DNA from: Pseudophaeobacter sp. EL27
Lineage (GTDB): Bacteria; Pseudomonadota; Alphaproteobacteria; Rhodobacterales; Rhodobacteraceae
NCBI RefSeq assembly: GCF_900313025.1
Contig: NZ_OMPQ01000005.1
Span: 186,001-250,000 of the forward strand
Direction: 5' to 3'
Length of the DNA stretch: 64,000 nucleotides
Part shown: one piece after another, positions 1 to 9,518 of the stretch
How positions within the stretch are numbered: the first letter of the stretch is position 1
Layout: every line of letters starts with the position of its first letter
The notes under the pieces: model-generated
What the model was told of the DNA's origin: nothing
Database searches by the model: none
Seen by the model: the letters and a program-made list of their open reading frames with translations, nothing else
Made by a program: the position numbers and the translations under genes

Positions 1-389
1 GCGTGGTGCTGGATCACATCGCCCTGATCCTAGAGAGATGCGGGCCAATCCGGCTGGAAATTCAGGGCCATACCGACAGTCAGGGCCGCGAGGGCATGAA
101 CCAGACGCTCAGCCAGTCGCGGGCGCAGTCGATCCTCAATGAGCTGCGCGCCCGCCGCATTCGCACCACGGCCTTTATCGCCACCGGCTATGGCGAAAGC
201 CAACCCATCGCGTCTAATGATAGCGAGGATGGCCGCGAGGCCAATCGGCGGATTGAGTTCCGTCTGATCCTCCCCGAAACCACATCTGAGGGCGAGACCA
301 CCCTCGAAGAGGCCGCCGAGGCTGCGCAGAATGCTGCCGCAGGCTCAGAGGCCGCAACCAGCACCGAACAGGAGACTTCAGGACAATGA
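1..389 (+). CDS. OmpA-family peptidoglycan-binding protein, C-terminal part (5' truncated by window)
   Basis: The window opens inside this gene; about 129 codons are visible. They carry the C-terminal OmpA/MotB-like domain that binds peptidoglycan non-covalently and tethers outer-membrane or membrane proteins to the wall. Visible signatures are GHTDSQG, in the usual position of the diaminopimelate-contacting segment, and NRRIEF near the domain end. After the domain comes a low-complexity Ala/Glu/Thr tail of about 30 residues. The stop codon overlaps the start of the next gene (ATGA), so the two are translationally coupled. The N-terminus, and therefore any signal peptide or other domain, lies outside the window. 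Confidence 0.88.
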   Translation, partial: VVLDHIALILERCGPIRLEIQGHTDSQGREGMNQTLSQSRAQSILNELRARRIRTTAFIATGYGESQPIASNDSEDGREANRRIEFRLILPETTSEGETTLEEAAEAAQNAAAGSEAATSTEQETSGQ

Positions 390-703
390 ACAGAGCAGAG
401 TTCATCCTCACCACCGCCATCATCCTGTTTGCCGCCTTTGCCATGGGATGGTTTGCCAATTGGCTGGTGCATCGCTTTACCCGAGTACGCCAAAGCGATG
501 TGGCCGATCTGGACCGGATGAGCCAGGAACTGCATGAGGCCGAAGAAACCCGGGATCAGGCAATTACCTATCTGCAGCAGCGTGAGGCCGAGTTGAGCAA
601 TCAGTTGACCCAGACCGAAGCAGAGCTCAGCGCCGCCATGGATGGGCTGCGTGATGCCCGCCGCGAAGCAGAAGAGCTCCGCAGCTACCTGCAGCAGGAC
701 TGA
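386..703 (+). CDS. Small membrane-anchored coiled-coil protein
   Basis: The 105-residue product has one hydrophobic segment at about residues 6-28, followed by a charged, Glu/Gln/Ala-rich heptad-like region to the end, which should form a long coiled coil. It begins in the ATGA overlap with the OmpA-family gene, so the two proteins probably act together at the cell envelope. I do not recognise a named family. The single-pass anchor plus cytoplasmic or periplasmic coiled coil suggests a scaffold rather than an enzyme; this is inference. Confidence 0.75.
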   Translation: MNRAEFILTTAIILFAAFAMGWFANWLVHRFTRVRQSDVADLDRMSQELHEAEETRDQAITYLQQREAELSNQLTQTEAELSAAMDGLRDARREAEELRSYLQQD

Positions 704-773
704 TCCTGCAGATCAGCTTTGTCATCTCTGGACCGACCGACATGAGTTTTGGAAGGGGGGGGCTCCCGCGCCC

Positions 774-1697
774 TCAGGATGGCACAACCACCCTGAAAGG
801 CCTTGGGCCCGGCACCGCGCTGCGCGCGCTGCTGTAGCGCCTCACATTCATCCCTCCCCCTTGGGCAAGCTTGGGAGAGCAAAGGTTTTGCACCGAGGCA
901 ATAAACCTGTCGGGATGCTCAATCCGGTCAAATCGCAGGTGTCTTGGTGACCAGTTGAAATACTGGCGCCCCGCAGCGCCTTCTACAGTCAGGACACCGT
1001 GGAAATACCAGCCGGAACTGTCCTTGGAGCCAGAAACTCTGGTGTAAAACGAAAACCCACGCAGATCCCAAAGCGTTTCCACTTTCCGCGAGGGCCCATG
1101 TTGCGCGATGCAATAGGGCGCACCTGCAGCAACTGCTCTGGCCTGAAATAGAACAGCAGGGACAGACAGCAAAGACCAGATAGCCAAGAGACTCGACAGT
1201 CCCACTCCCACAGCTGCCAGTCTTGCGGCTCTTGCCGACAACCACTTCGGTGTCATGCAGAGCAGGCTCGCCACAACGGCCAGCGTCAGACCACCACCAT
1301 GCAGCGCCGATAACAGCCCCGCCCCAGGAGGGGCGAAGGCTACGCCTAGCAGGGTCAGACAAACCCCAACCCCACAGAGCGCTACTGCCAAAACCCGGAT
1401 CCAGACTGGCGAAACTGTGGTTTTCAACCCTGCACCAAGGCAGACAAACACCATTGGCGAAGCCGGCGCAAACCAAACAGCCAAGGCCAGAACGCCGATC
1501 ACCGTAGAACTTGTCGAAACCAGACTTGTGTCCAAAGGCTGGATGAAACCTGCAAGGATCAGTGCCGCAAAAGCTGCAAGCAGGTGTTTTGTCTTACCAA
1601 AGACTATCGTTTCCCAGTCTGATTGGCTGGGCAGAAAACCCAACTTGAAAGAACTGTTTGCCTTTAAAAGCCTTGGCGAAGCCAAGCAAACCGGCAA
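774..1697 (-). CDS. Hypothetical multi-pass membrane protein
   Basis: This open frame of 307 codons has four or five hydrophobic segments in its first two thirds (around residues 37-52, 65-95, 100-150 and 160-190), then a soluble tail of about 100 residues. I recognise no family. The only start giving full length is a TTG, with no convincing ribosome binding site. The next in-frame ATG lies inside the membrane region, so the true N-terminus is uncertain and the gene could be shortened or decayed. The hydrophobic pattern and the aromatic-rich soluble part support real coding on this strand over the competing plus-strand frames. Confidence 0.5.
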   Translation of the reverse strand: MPVCLASPRLLKANSSFKLGFLPSQSDWETIVFGKTKHLLAAFAALILAGFIQPLDTSLVSTSSTVIGVLALAVWFAPASPMVFVCLGAGLKTTVSPVWIRVLAVALCGVGVCLTLLGVAFAPPGAGLLSALHGGGLTLAVVASLLCMTPKWLSARAARLAAVGVGLSSLLAIWSLLSVPAVLFQARAVAAGAPYCIAQHGPSRKVETLWDLRGFSFYTRVSGSKDSSGWYFHGVLTVEGAAGRQYFNWSPRHLRFDRIEHPDRFIASVQNLCSPKLAQGGGMNVRRYSSARSAVPGPRPFRVVVPS

Positions 1698-1806
1698 GCC
1701 TTGCCATAGGATGCTTTCGGCTAAATGCTACTGATTTGCAGGGGGCCAGACCATTGCACCCCTATTCCCCGCCAGAGGTCAAGAACACTGCGCCCGGCGC
1801 AACGCC

Positions 1807-1835
1807 CCAGGCTCAGCGCAGAGCGCTGAGCCTGG
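1807..1835. repeat. Perfect 13-bp inverted repeat (hairpin)
   Basis: CCAGGCTCAGCGC and its exact reverse complement are separated by only three bases, giving a very stable hairpin in the 247-bp gap between moaE (ending at 1945 on the minus strand) and the membrane-protein gene. No T tract follows on either strand, so it is not a standard intrinsic terminator. Nothing else was recognised in this gap. Confidence 0.6.
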
Positions 1836-1944
1836 CCCAACTGAGCAGGCACATTCTTTGAATGTTGCCGAAACAGGCGGGAGCCCCACCTTGCTGTTGG
1901 AAAGGAACGGTTCATAGGCCCTGGTCTGGCGCTGTTGCACGGTA

Positions 1945-2391
1945 CTACCAGCGCTCTAAAGCGGTCTCGTCATCTGCCTTGGCAGAAACCCAGTCGGCCT
2001 GACCATCGGACAGGATTTCTTTCTTCCAGAAAGGCGCGCGGGATTTCAGATAATCCATCAGGTATTCAGCCGCCTCAAAGGCGTGCTTGCGATGGCGCGA
2101 CGCCGTTGCCACCATCATGATCCGCTCACCCGGCGCCAGGCGACCATAGCGGTGAATGACCAGAACATCCGCCAGCGCCCAGCGTGTCTTGGCCTCCGCG
2201 GCGATCGCCTCCAGCGCCTTTTGGGTCATCGCCGGGTAGTGTTCGATCTCCATGGCAACCAGACCACCACCATCCGCGTCGCGCACCACGCCGGTAAAGG
2301 TCACAATTGCTCCGGCGCCCTCAACCCCAGCCGCAAAAGCATCGCTCTCGGCACCAAGATCAAAGCCCTCTTCCTGCACCCGTACCTGCAT
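1945..2391 (-). CDS. moaE: Molybdopterin synthase catalytic subunit MoaE
   Basis: The 148-residue length and the sequence fit MoaE, which with MoaD inserts two sulfurs into precursor Z (cPMP) to make molybdopterin in the cytoplasm. Visible features are the GAIVTFTGVVRD segment near residue 27, the IHRYGRL segment, the ASRHRKHAFEA substrate-binding region and a C-terminal FWKKE with the conserved catalytic lysine. It follows moaD by four bases in the same operon, the usual pairing, behind pgsA. Confidence 0.95.
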   Translation of the reverse strand: MQVRVQEEGFDLGAESDAFAAGVEGAGAIVTFTGVVRDADGGGLVAMEIEHYPAMTQKALEAIAAEAKTRWALADVLVIHRYGRLAPGERIMMVATASRHRKHAFEAAEYLMDYLKSRAPFWKKEILSDGQADWVSAKADDETALERW

Positions 2392-2395
2392 CGCC

Positions 2396-2641
2396 TCAGC
2401 CCCCGGTCATCGGCGGAAAGAAGGCCACTTCGCGCACCCCCGCAAGCCCGGCATCAAAATCTGATAGCTCCTGATCCAGCGCCACCCGCAGGGCGGAAAG
2501 ATCCGCAAAGGCCGCCGCATAGCGCTCTTCCCGCGCCGCCAGTTCGCTCACCAGATCCGCAACCGTAGCGGCGCTGGTATCAACCTGTTCCCGCGGCACC
2601 CCAATGCGTTCACGCACCCAAGCAAAATAGACAACATCCAT
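2396..2641 (-). CDS. moaD: Molybdopterin synthase sulfur carrier MoaD
   Basis: This 81-residue ubiquitin-fold protein ends in Gly-Gly, the C-terminus that is adenylated and converted to thiocarboxylate to donate sulfur to MoaE. I chose the ATG at 2641, giving MDVVYFAW, because it overlaps the pgsA stop by one base (TGATG). A longer frame starting at 2731 would run inside pgsA and add unrelated sequence. The next gene, moaE, starts four bases downstream. Confidence 0.93.
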   Translation of the reverse strand: MDVVYFAWVRERIGVPREQVDTSAATVADLVSELAAREERYAAAFADLSALRVALDQELSDFDAGLAGVREVAFFPPMTGG

Positions 2642-3312
2642 CAGTTGCTCTCCTTCAGATGTGGCAGCGCCTTGCGCATGTAATCCGCCCCGGTGATCAG
2701 GGTCAGAGCCGCAGCAATCCATAACAACCACAGCCCGACCCGTCCGGTCCAGACCATGCCCTCCAGCTTCCAGCGCAGTCCATTCAGGTCTTCCACCTGC
2801 CCCGACAGAATATCAGCGACCAGCGCCTGGTCCATCCCAAGAGAGGACATCACCAGATAGTGTTCAAAGACACCCTGGGAGAACAGCGTGGCAATCGCCA
2901 CCATCTGAGCCGTGGTCTTCCACTTGGCCAGTTGTGTCACCTTCAATGTGCCCGCCGTATCGCCCAGGAACTCCCGCAGCCCCGAGACAAAAACCTCGCG
3001 AAACAGGATCACCGTGGTGGGAAGCACCAGCCAGGGGGTCCAATGCTCATCCGCATAGCCCACCAGAATCATCAAAGCGACAACCACCATAGCCTTATCG
3101 GCAATGGGATCCAGCATCGCCCCCATTTTAGTCTCCTGCCCCCAGGCCCGCGCCAGGTAGCCATCAAACCAATCGGTGATGGCCGCCCCGACAAAGAGGA
3201 TCAGCGCAAACCAATCCGCCAGGGGACGGGCAAAATAGAGAAACATAACGGCGAGACCCGGTGCGGCCAGCAGGCGCACCACGGTCAGGATATTGGGCAG
3301 GGTCCATTTCAT
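2641..3312 (-). CDS. pgsA: CDP-diacylglycerol--glycerol-3-phosphate 3-phosphatidyltransferase
   Basis: PgsA is an inner-membrane enzyme that makes phosphatidylglycerol phosphate, the committed step to phosphatidylglycerol and cardiolipin. The 223-residue product shows the CDP-alcohol phosphatidyltransferase signature, D-x2-DG-x2-AR followed eight residues later by G-x3-D-x3-D (DWFDGYLAR then GAMLDPIAD near residues 47-71), and several membrane helices. It leads the pgsA-moaD-moaE run on the minus strand, with uvrC upstream; that order is common in alphaproteobacteria. Confidence 0.95.
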   Translation of the reverse strand: MKWTLPNILTVVRLLAAPGLAVMFLYFARPLADWFALILFVGAAITDWFDGYLARAWGQETKMGAMLDPIADKAMVVVALMILVGYADEHWTPWLVLPTTVILFREVFVSGLREFLGDTAGTLKVTQLAKWKTTAQMVAIATLFSQGVFEHYLVMSSLGMDQALVADILSGQVEDLNGLRWKLEGMVWTGRVGLWLLWIAAALTLITGADYMRKALPHLKESN

Positions 3313-3584
3313 GCGTCGGACCCTACAATGCGTCTTTCAAACATAAAAGCCGCATAAGTCACTTTCCCCAAGGGAAAGCACGCGGAGGTGATTTCCCCAC
3401 TACCTGACTGGGCCATGTTCCCCCCAACTTTACTCGTTCTTCGAGCCAATGAAGTCAGCGCAGCTCAACCCATGGCAAAGAATAAAGCCAACGGGAGGTC
3501 CGAGTTCTGACGGGCAATTGGTCTAGTGAAGATCCATCTGCCGCTCAAACTGCCTGCACGTCCAAAGGCAGCCCCTAATGATCC

Positions 3585-5528
3585 CTACCCTTTTTCGTGG
3601 AAAAAATCATAGATCGTCTCGGCCAGGGCACTGGAGATACCATCAACGGCTTTCAAATCCAGCAGATCAGCGCGGCTCACCGCCTTGGCACTGCCAAAAT
3701 GTTTCAGCAAGGCGCGTTTACGGCCTGCGCCAACACCCGGAACATCATCCAGGGGGGTTGCACCAACGGCCTTGGCGCGCTTGGCCCGGTGAGTGCCAAT
3801 AGCAAAGCGGTGCGCCTCATCCCGCATACGCTGGACAAAGTACAACACCGGATCGTTGCGCTGCAGCGCAAAGGCCTTTTCACCGAGCCGGTGGAATTCC
3901 TCCTTACCGTGGTCGCGGTCCACCCCTTTGGCGACGCCCACCATGGGAATATCCTCCACCCCGTGCTCCGCCATGATTTCCGCCACCGCCGAGACTTGCC
4001 CGGCGCCCCCGTCAATCAACAGCAAATCCGGCCAATGTCCCTTGTCGCGATCAGGGTCTTCTTTTTTGAGACGCGAGAAGCGCCGGTTCAGCACCTCTTT
4101 CATCATGCCAAAGTCATCGCCGGGAACCAGATCATCGCCCTTGATGTTGAACTTGCGATAGGCGTTTTTCATAAACCCTTCGGGACCCGCCACGATCATG
4201 CCGCCCACCGCATTGGTGCCCTGGATATGCGAGTTGTCGTAGACTTCGATCCGTTGTGGCGGACCTTTGAGGCCAAAGGCCTCGGCCAGACCTTTGAGCA
4301 GCTTATTCTGTGTCGCGCTTTCCGCCATCCGCCGTGCCAGGCTCTCGCGGGCATTGCGCACGGCCCCGGCTACCAGTTCGGTCTTTTCACCGCGCAGGGG
4401 AACCAGAATTTCCACCTTGCGCTCGGCCTTGCCGCTTAGCGCCTCTTCCATAAGATCAGTGTTTTCAATTGCATCCGACAGGATCAATTGCCGTGGTGGC
4501 TCTTTGTTGTCGTAGAACTGACCCAGGAAGGCCTCCATCACCTCCGCCGGGTTCATATCCGCATCCACACGGGGGTAGAAATCCTGATTGCCCCAGTTCT
4601 GATTGGCGCGAATAAAGAAGACCTGCACGCAGGCCTGGCCGCCCTCCATATGCAGGCCAATGATGTCGGCCTCGGCCACACCACGCGGGTTGATGCCCTG
4701 TACGGACTGCACCTGGGTCAATGCCTTGATGCGATCCCGCAGGGCGGCCGCGCGTTCAAACTCCATCGCCTCCGAGGCCTTCATCATCTCGGCTGCCAGC
4801 TCCTCCTGGATCTTGGTGGAGCGGCCAGCCAGAAAACGTTCGGCATCGCGTACAGAGAGATTGTATTCCTCTTCCGAGATCTCACCGGTGCAGGGCGCCG
4901 AACAGCGCTTGATCTGATACTGCAGGCAGGGGCGGGTACGGCTTTCAAACATGGCGTTGGAACAGTCGCGCAGCAAAAACGCCTTTTGCAGCTGATTGAG
5001 GGTCCGGTTCACCGCCCCAGCCCCGGCAAAGGGGCCAAAATAGCTGCCCTTTTGCTTGCGCGCGCCACGATGTTTCTTGAGCTGGGCAAAGGTATGATCC
5101 TTGGCCACCAGAATACTGGGGAAGCTCTTGTCATCGCGCAGCAGCACATTGTATTTGGGCTTCAGCTGCTTGATCAGGTTCTGCTCCAGCAGCAGCGCCT
5201 CGGTTTCGGTCCGGGTGGTGAGAAACATCATCCGCGTGGTCAGCGCGATCATCCTCTCGATCCGCGGCGAATTGCCGGGGCGCGTATAGTTTGACACCCG
5301 CGCCCGCAGGTTGCGCGCCTTGCCAACATAGAGCACCCTGCTTTCGCTATCGAGCATCCTGTAGACCCCCGGCGAGGCATCCAGGGTTTTGACATAGTCC
5401 TGAATCACCCCATAGCCCCGACGCGGCGCCTCCAAACTGGAGGCCCTGTCATCGGGCTGTTCTGGCGCCTGTTCCGGGGCCTGATCTGCGGGCTGTTCTG
5501 AGCTCTGTTCTGGCGTCTGATCTGTCAT
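3585..5528 (-). CDS. uvrC: Excinuclease ABC subunit C
   Basis: UvrC makes both incisions around bulky DNA lesions with UvrAB. The 647-residue product has the GIY-YIG nuclease domain at about residues 50-130 ([22 protein letters not shown]), the UVR domain around 240-275, the RNase H-like endonuclease domain with EVYDNSH near 415, and C-terminal helix-hairpin-helix motifs ([10 protein letters not shown]). The first 30 residues are a low-complexity Gln/Pro/Glu/Ala/Asp extension not needed for catalysis. It is followed by pgsA after a 272-bp gap in which I see no gene. Confidence 0.97.
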   Translation of the reverse strand: MTDQTPEQSSEQPADQAPEQAPEQPDDRASSLEAPRRGYGVIQDYVKTLDASPGVYRMLDSESRVLYVGKARNLRARVSNYTRPGNSPRIERMIALTTRMMFLTTRTETEALLLEQNLIKQLKPKYNVLLRDDKSFPSILVAKDHTFAQLKKHRGARKQKGSYFGPFAGAGAVNRTLNQLQKAFLLRDCSNAMFESRTRPCLQYQIKRCSAPCTGEISEEEYNLSVRDAERFLAGRSTKIQEELAAEMMKASEAMEFERAAALRDRIKALTQVQSVQGINPRGVAEADIIGLHMEGGQACVQVFFIRANQNWGNQDFYPRVDADMNPAEVMEAFLGQFYDNKEPPRQLILSDAIENTDLMEEALSGKAERKVEILVPLRGEKTELVAGAVRNARESLARRMAESATQNKLLKGLAEAFGLKGPPQRIEVYDNSHIQGTNAVGGMIVAGPEGFMKNAYRKFNIKGDDLVPGDDFGMMKEVLNRRFSRLKKEDPDRDKGHWPDLLLIDGGAGQVSAVAEIMAEHGVEDIPMVGVAKGVDRDHGKEEFHRLGEKAFALQRNDPVLYFVQRMRDEAHRFAIGTHRAKRAKAVGATPLDDVPGVGAGRKRALLKHFGSAKAVSRADLLDLKAVDGISSALAETIYDFFHEKG

Positions 5529-5830
5529 GCACCAGTGATATGATTCCCAGCGCTCGGCTGCAATGACTCTGCGGCGGGTTCAAGCCCTGAACAAATCCAC
5601 CACCCCTGTGGATAAGCCTGAAGATATCTTTGGGCTATCCCTGCTTTTCCCTTATTTCACACGGTAATTTCACTATTGCTTAATTTTTAGGCACTTTTAT
5701 AAGATGTTGAAACAAAACAAAACATTTCCAAACACCTGTCAAGTTTTTGAAAACAAAGACTCTTTTGTAACGGATCTGTGACGGAAGCACCAAAGGTGCA
5801 CAACTTTCCCTGAGGTAATGCCTTCCGGGT
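5529..5830. other. 302-bp intergenic region upstream of uvrC, no gene seen
   Basis: This AT-rich stretch (much richer in A/T than the flanking genes) separates uvrC from the stop of the SDR gene. On the minus strand a TTGACA lies at 5742-5737, but the -10 position behind it is weak (TGTTTT), so a uvrC promoter is plausible but not clear. A short hairpin GCACC-AAA-GGTGC lies at 5787-5799. No open frame with coding character was found. Confidence 0.4.
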
Positions 5831-6607
5831 TCAGCTGTGGCCCAAATTATCAGGCTCAGCCCGGCCCAGGTGCTCGCCGCTATCGACGCAGATCAACTGC
5901 CCTGTCACCGCACGCGCAGTCAACAAATAGCCGAGTGCAGCGGTGATATCCGCAGGGTCTACGCCCCGTTGCAAAAGGGTTGTGGCGCGCTGCCTGGCAA
6001 ATTCTTCATCGCTTTGGTGAGCATTGGCCAGCGTCGGTCCCGGCCCAATCGCATTGACGCGGATCTTTGGTGCCAGCGCCTGCGCAGAGGTCTGTGTCAG
6101 GGTCCAAAGCGCCGATTTTGCCAGGGTATAGCTCATGAAGTCCGGCGTGAGGTTGCGCACCCGCTGATCAATCATATTGATCACCAGCCCCCAGGCCTGC
6201 GGCTCCCCTGCCCCGTCGACTGAGGCCGCAACAGATTGCGCCGCCATCGCCTGAGTCAGCAGGAAAGGGGCCCGCAGATTGCTGTCAAAGGCACGATTCC
6301 AGCTTGTTGTGGTGGCGCTCTCCAGCTCATCCGGTTCAAAAATCGAGGCATTGTTCACCAGGCAGGTGATAGTCCCGCCCAATTCCGAAACCGCACGTGG
6401 CAACAGCGCCTGGGTGGCCGCTGGTGACAGCAGATCCGCCTGCAGGGTGATCGCCTGGCGCCCCATGGCGCGGATCTCATCGGCAACCTCACCTGCCTCG
6501 TCGGCAGATTGGTCGTAATGCACCGCGACGTCATAGCCCTCCGCCGCCAGTTTGAGCGCCATGGCGCGGCCAAGCCGCTTGCCCGCTCCGGTTACCAATG
6601 CTCGCAT
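5831..6607 (-). CDS. SDR-family oxidoreductase (pteridine-reductase/FolM-like)
   Basis: This 258-residue short-chain dehydrogenase has the NAD(P)-binding TGAGKRLGRA segment at residues 6-15, LVNNAS (the NNAG equivalent) and the catalytic YTLAK (Y-x3-K). The GKRLG variant of the glycine motif is typical of NADPH-dependent pteridine reductases and FolM-like dihydromonapterin reductases, so a role in reducing a pterin or similar carbonyl is a fair inference but not proven. It ends 41 bases after the Na/Ca exchanger start and is transcribed in the same direction. Confidence 0.8.
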   Translation of the reverse strand: MRALVTGAGKRLGRAMALKLAAEGYDVAVHYDQSADEAGEVADEIRAMGRQAITLQADLLSPAATQALLPRAVSELGGTITCLVNNASIFEPDELESATTTSWNRAFDSNLRAPFLLTQAMAAQSVAASVDGAGEPQAWGLVINMIDQRVRNLTPDFMSYTLAKSALWTLTQTSAQALAPKIRVNAIGPGPTLANAHQSDEEFARQRATTLLQRGVDPADITAALGYLLTARAVTGQLICVDSGEHLGRAEPDNLGHS

Positions 6608-6647
6608 TGCCAGATCCCTTTAGGCCGCCACAGGGCAGCTATCGCGG

Positions 6648-7607
6648 TTAAAAGAGCACCAGGAGATATCCGATGTAAAGCCCCGCCAACGCTATGCCCC
6701 AGAGCCGGTTGATATCCTTTTTCAGGAACACAAAGGGGAAGATCAGCAGCGAGGCCGCCAACATCACCCAGAGGTCAAAACGCAGGAATTCAGGATCAAC
6801 TGTAATCGGCCCGATAAAGGTGGCGACACCAATAATGGCCAGAAGGTTGAACATGTTGGAACCAATGACATTGCCCAGCGCCACATCCGCCTGTTTGCGC
6901 AGGGTCGCCATGACTGTGGTGGCCAGCTCGGGCAAAGAGGTGCCAATAGCAACCAATGTCAGGCCAATGATCGGCTCGCTGATGTCATACATCCGGGCAA
7001 TGATGGTGGCATTATCCACCAGTAGATCCGCCCCCAAGGGCAGGCCAATCAGGCCAAGCCCCAGATAGATGCCAATTTTCCAGACCGGCATGCTGGGGTC
7101 AGCTTCTTCCAGCCCGTCCAGCACCTCGTCTTCTTCTTCGCCGCCACAGCAGTTTTTGCGATGGGCCCGCGCATCACGAAAGGCGTCCGCCAAAAACAGC
7201 GCCAGGGCCGTCAGCAGGATCAGCCCGGACCAGATCGCCAGGGTGCCACACATTGCCAGACCAATGAACAGCACTGTGGCCATCAACATCAGCACGTAGC
7301 TTTTGCGGCTATCGCATTGGCTGGTGTGCAGGGTGGCGATAATCGCCGGGATGCCCAGCACCATAAGGATATTGGCGGTATTGGAGCCCACCACATTGCC
7401 CAGGGCAATGCCATCGGCATTATCCGCCACCGCATTGATCGCGATCAGCAGCTCTGGCGCCGAGGTGCCAAAGGCCACGATGGTCAGGCTGACGATCAGC
7501 GCAGGCACACCAAGGCGCAGCGACAGGTTCACAGCGCCACGCACCAGGGCGTCACCGGCCAAAAGCAGGATCACCAGACCCAAACCACACAGCAGCCACG
7601 GCATCAT
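6648..7607 (-). CDS. Calcium/sodium antiporter, CaCA family (YrbG-like)
   Basis: This 319-residue inner-membrane cation/Ca exchanger carries the two inverted alpha repeats of the family: GTSAPELL with GNVVGSNTAN in the first half, and GTSLPELA with GNVIGSNMFN in the second. The glutamates of these repeats coordinate Ca2+/Na+. About ten membrane segments are visible, with an acidic cytoplasmic loop in the middle (EEEDEVLDGLEE) that may be regulatory. Its start codon overlaps the stop of the small zinc-ribbon gene (ATGA). Confidence 0.92.
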   Translation of the reverse strand: MMPWLLCGLGLVILLLAGDALVRGAVNLSLRLGVPALIVSLTIVAFGTSAPELLIAINAVADNADGIALGNVVGSNTANILMVLGIPAIIATLHTSQCDSRKSYVLMLMATVLFIGLAMCGTLAIWSGLILLTALALFLADAFRDARAHRKNCCGGEEEDEVLDGLEEADPSMPVWKIGIYLGLGLIGLPLGADLLVDNATIIARMYDISEPIIGLTLVAIGTSLPELATTVMATLRKQADVALGNVIGSNMFNLLAIIGVATFIGPITVDPEFLRFDLWVMLAASLLIFPFVFLKKDINRLWGIALAGLYIGYLLVLF

Positions 7608-7777
7608 TTGCGCGGTCCTTTTAACTTGCAGCCGCAGGGGCCTTTGCCAATCTTGAACCGCCCACAGGACGGACAGCGCGCGGATTGCAGGCGTTTCTTC
7701 CCGGGAAAGGTAACCTTCCCGAACATGGCCAGCACCGCGATGACCACCAGAAATAGGGTGACGATCTTAAAAATCAC
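7604..7777 (-). CDS. Small membrane-anchored zinc-ribbon protein
   Basis: This product of about 57 residues has one hydrophobic segment (FKIVTLFLVVIAVLAMFG) followed by a basic stretch and a cysteine cluster CPSCG...GPCGC, which looks like a small zinc ribbon. I chose the GTG at 7777, one base after the sohB stop; an ATG at 7798 inside sohB is the alternative. The stop overlaps the exchanger start (ATGA). The tight coupling between protease and exchanger genes suggests a shared envelope role. Function unknown. Confidence 0.7.
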   Translation of the reverse strand: MIFKIVTLFLVVIAVLAMFGKVTFPGKKRLQSARCPSCGRFKIGKGPCGCKLKGPRK

Positions 7778-7778
7778 T

Positions 7779-8576
7779 TCAGAGCCCAAAACGCGCATAG
7801 GCTGCGCGCTCCTCGATGCCCGCCGCGACATCCCGGGCCAGCTCAACACCAAACCGGCTGAGGAAGGGTTTTTTGACGCCGTAGCGCCGCAGCTTTACCT
7901 TGTCTCCAAAGCGCTCCATCAAGGCGGGCTTGATATGGCCGATGCCATCAATCAGCCCCAGCTCAATCGCCCGTTTGGCCAGCCAGATTTCGCCGGTGAA
8001 CAGCTTGTGACTGCCATCGAGTTTTTCACCGCGCCGCTCGGTCACGTGGTCGATAAAATTCTCATGAATATCACCCAGAAGGCCCTTCAGCCGCGTGACA
8101 TCCTCGGGATCTTCGGCCTGAAACGGGTCGAGCATGGATTTGCTCTCCCCTGCGGTATAGACCCGGCGCTCGACCCCGTGCCGGTTCAGCAGCTCCTGGG
8201 CACCAAAGCCCGCCGAGATCACCCCGATAGAGCCCACAATGGAGCTGGCATCGGCCCAGATCTCATCCGCGGAAACGGCCAGCCAATAGCCACCCGAGGC
8301 GGCGACATCCTCAACAAAGGCGAGAACAGGAATATCTTTTTCCTTTGCCAGCCGTCGGATACGCGCCCCAATCAGCGAGCTTTGTACCGGCGAGCCGCCC
8401 GGAGAGTTGATCTCCAGCGCAACCGCATCGGGTTTGCCCTTGCTAAAGGCAGCCTCAAGTACCGGGGCCAGCGAGGCATCATTCAGGGCACCACGCCCGG
8501 ACATGCCAATGGCACCCGAGAGGCGCACAACAGAAACGAGGGGCGGTTTTTTCACAAAGGGTAAGCGCAGCATCAT
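7779..8576 (-). CDS. sohB: S49-family serine peptidase (SohB/SppA-like)
   Basis: Signal-peptide-peptidase-like serine protease of the S49 family. The nucleophile serine is visible in VAASGGYW and the catalytic lysine in GESKSML, with the NSPGG oxyanion segment before them. The length of 265 residues from the chosen ATG at 8576 (MMLRLPF) is that of a single-domain S49 protein. An in-frame start at 8651 would add 25 residues; neither start has a strong ribosome binding site. There is no clear signal peptide in the chosen form. Upstream of the zinc-ribbon and exchanger genes in one transcript. Confidence 0.9.
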   Translation of the reverse strand: MMLRLPFVKKPPLVSVVRLSGAIGMSGRGALNDASLAPVLEAAFSKGKPDAVALEINSPGGSPVQSSLIGARIRRLAKEKDIPVLAFVEDVAASGGYWLAVSADEIWADASSIVGSIGVISAGFGAQELLNRHGVERRVYTAGESKSMLDPFQAEDPEDVTRLKGLLGDIHENFIDHVTERRGEKLDGSHKLFTGEIWLAKRAIELGLIDGIGHIKPALMERFGDKVKLRRYGVKKPFLSRFGVELARDVAAGIEERAAYARFGL

Positions 8577-8756
8577 GGCGCCGATGTAGATGGCCGGGAG
8601 GGGTGAAACAAGGGAAGGGCCGTTACAAATTCCGTTGAGGCCAAAAACCAAAGGTCAACGTGTAAATATGCAACGCTCCCGGCGCGGGCCGGGAGGTTTT
8701 GCGCGAATAGCGGTCTTTGTGGTGGTTTTAACTGCCAAAATTCAGCTGGCTTGTGC

Positions 8757-9518
8757 TCAGGAGCGAATGCGCCAGCCGGTTTTGAAGATCCACCAGATCA
8801 CCCCAAGACAGAGGGCCGTGAAGAGGCCAATTGCCATGAGGCTGGTCCCCACCGGAACATCCGAAGTGCCAAAGAAGGACCAGCGGAAGCCCGAAATCAG
8901 ATAGACCACCGGGTTGAACAGGGTGATTTTCTGCCAGATCGGCGGCAGCATCGAGATCGAATAAAACGAGCCCCCCAGGAACACCAATGGCGTCACGATC
9001 AATAGTGGAACCAGTTGCAATTGCTCAAAATTCTTGGCCCAGATGCCGATGATAAACCCCATCAGCGCAAAGCTGAGGCAGGTCAACACCAGGAACAGAA
9101 CCATGGCAACAGGATGGGCAATGGTGATATCCACAAACAGGGTTGAGGTCGCCAGAATGACAAAGCCGATAAACAGGGCCTTGGTCGCCGCCGCCCCGAC
9201 ATATCCCAGCACGATCTCCAGAAAATTCACTGGTGCCGACAAAAGCTCGTAAATGGTGCCGATGAATTTGGGGAAATAGATCCCAAAAGAGGCATTGGAG
9301 ATGCTTTGGGTCATCACGCTGAGCATGATCAGACCGGGGACAATAAAGGCGCCATAGGCAATGCCGTCCACCTGATCGATGCGACTGCCAATGGCCGCGC
9401 CAAAGACCACAAAATACAGCGAGGTCGACAGGACAGGCGACAGGAAGCTCTGAAAAAGAGTACGGAAAAATCGTGCCATTTCAAAACGGTATATTGACCA
9501 AATAGCAGTCCAGTTCAT
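8757..9518 (-). CDS. ABC-2 type transporter permease (YadH-like)
   Basis: This 253-residue protein has six predicted membrane helices and the ABC-2 fold, including the [11 protein letters not shown] coupling segment and the [13 protein letters not shown] segment near the C-terminus that is typical of YadH/NodJ-like permeases. It overlaps its ATPase gene by four bases (ATGA), so together they form a complete exporter of unknown substrate. Confidence 0.9.
   Translation of the reverse strand: MNWTAIWSIYRFEMARFFRTLFQSFLSPVLSTSLYFVVFGAAIGSRIDQVDGIAYGAFIVPGLIMLSVMTQSISNASFGIYFPKFIGTIYELLSAPVNFLEIVLGYVGAAATKALFIGFVILATSTLFVDITIAHPVAMVLFLVLTCLSFALMGFIIGIWAKNFEQLQLVPLLIVTPLVFLGGSFYSISMLPPIWQKITLFNPVVYLISGFRWSFFGTSDVPVGTSLMAIGLFTALCLGVIWWIFKTGWRIRS

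Noticed and set aside
5577-5600. GGGTTCAAGCCC resembling a tRNA T-arm
   Set aside because: No acceptor stem, anticodon arm or CCA context can be built around it.
7161-8564. 467-codon plus-strand frame
   Set aside because: It runs antisense to the exchanger, the zinc-ribbon gene and sohB; no domain recognised and composition biased.
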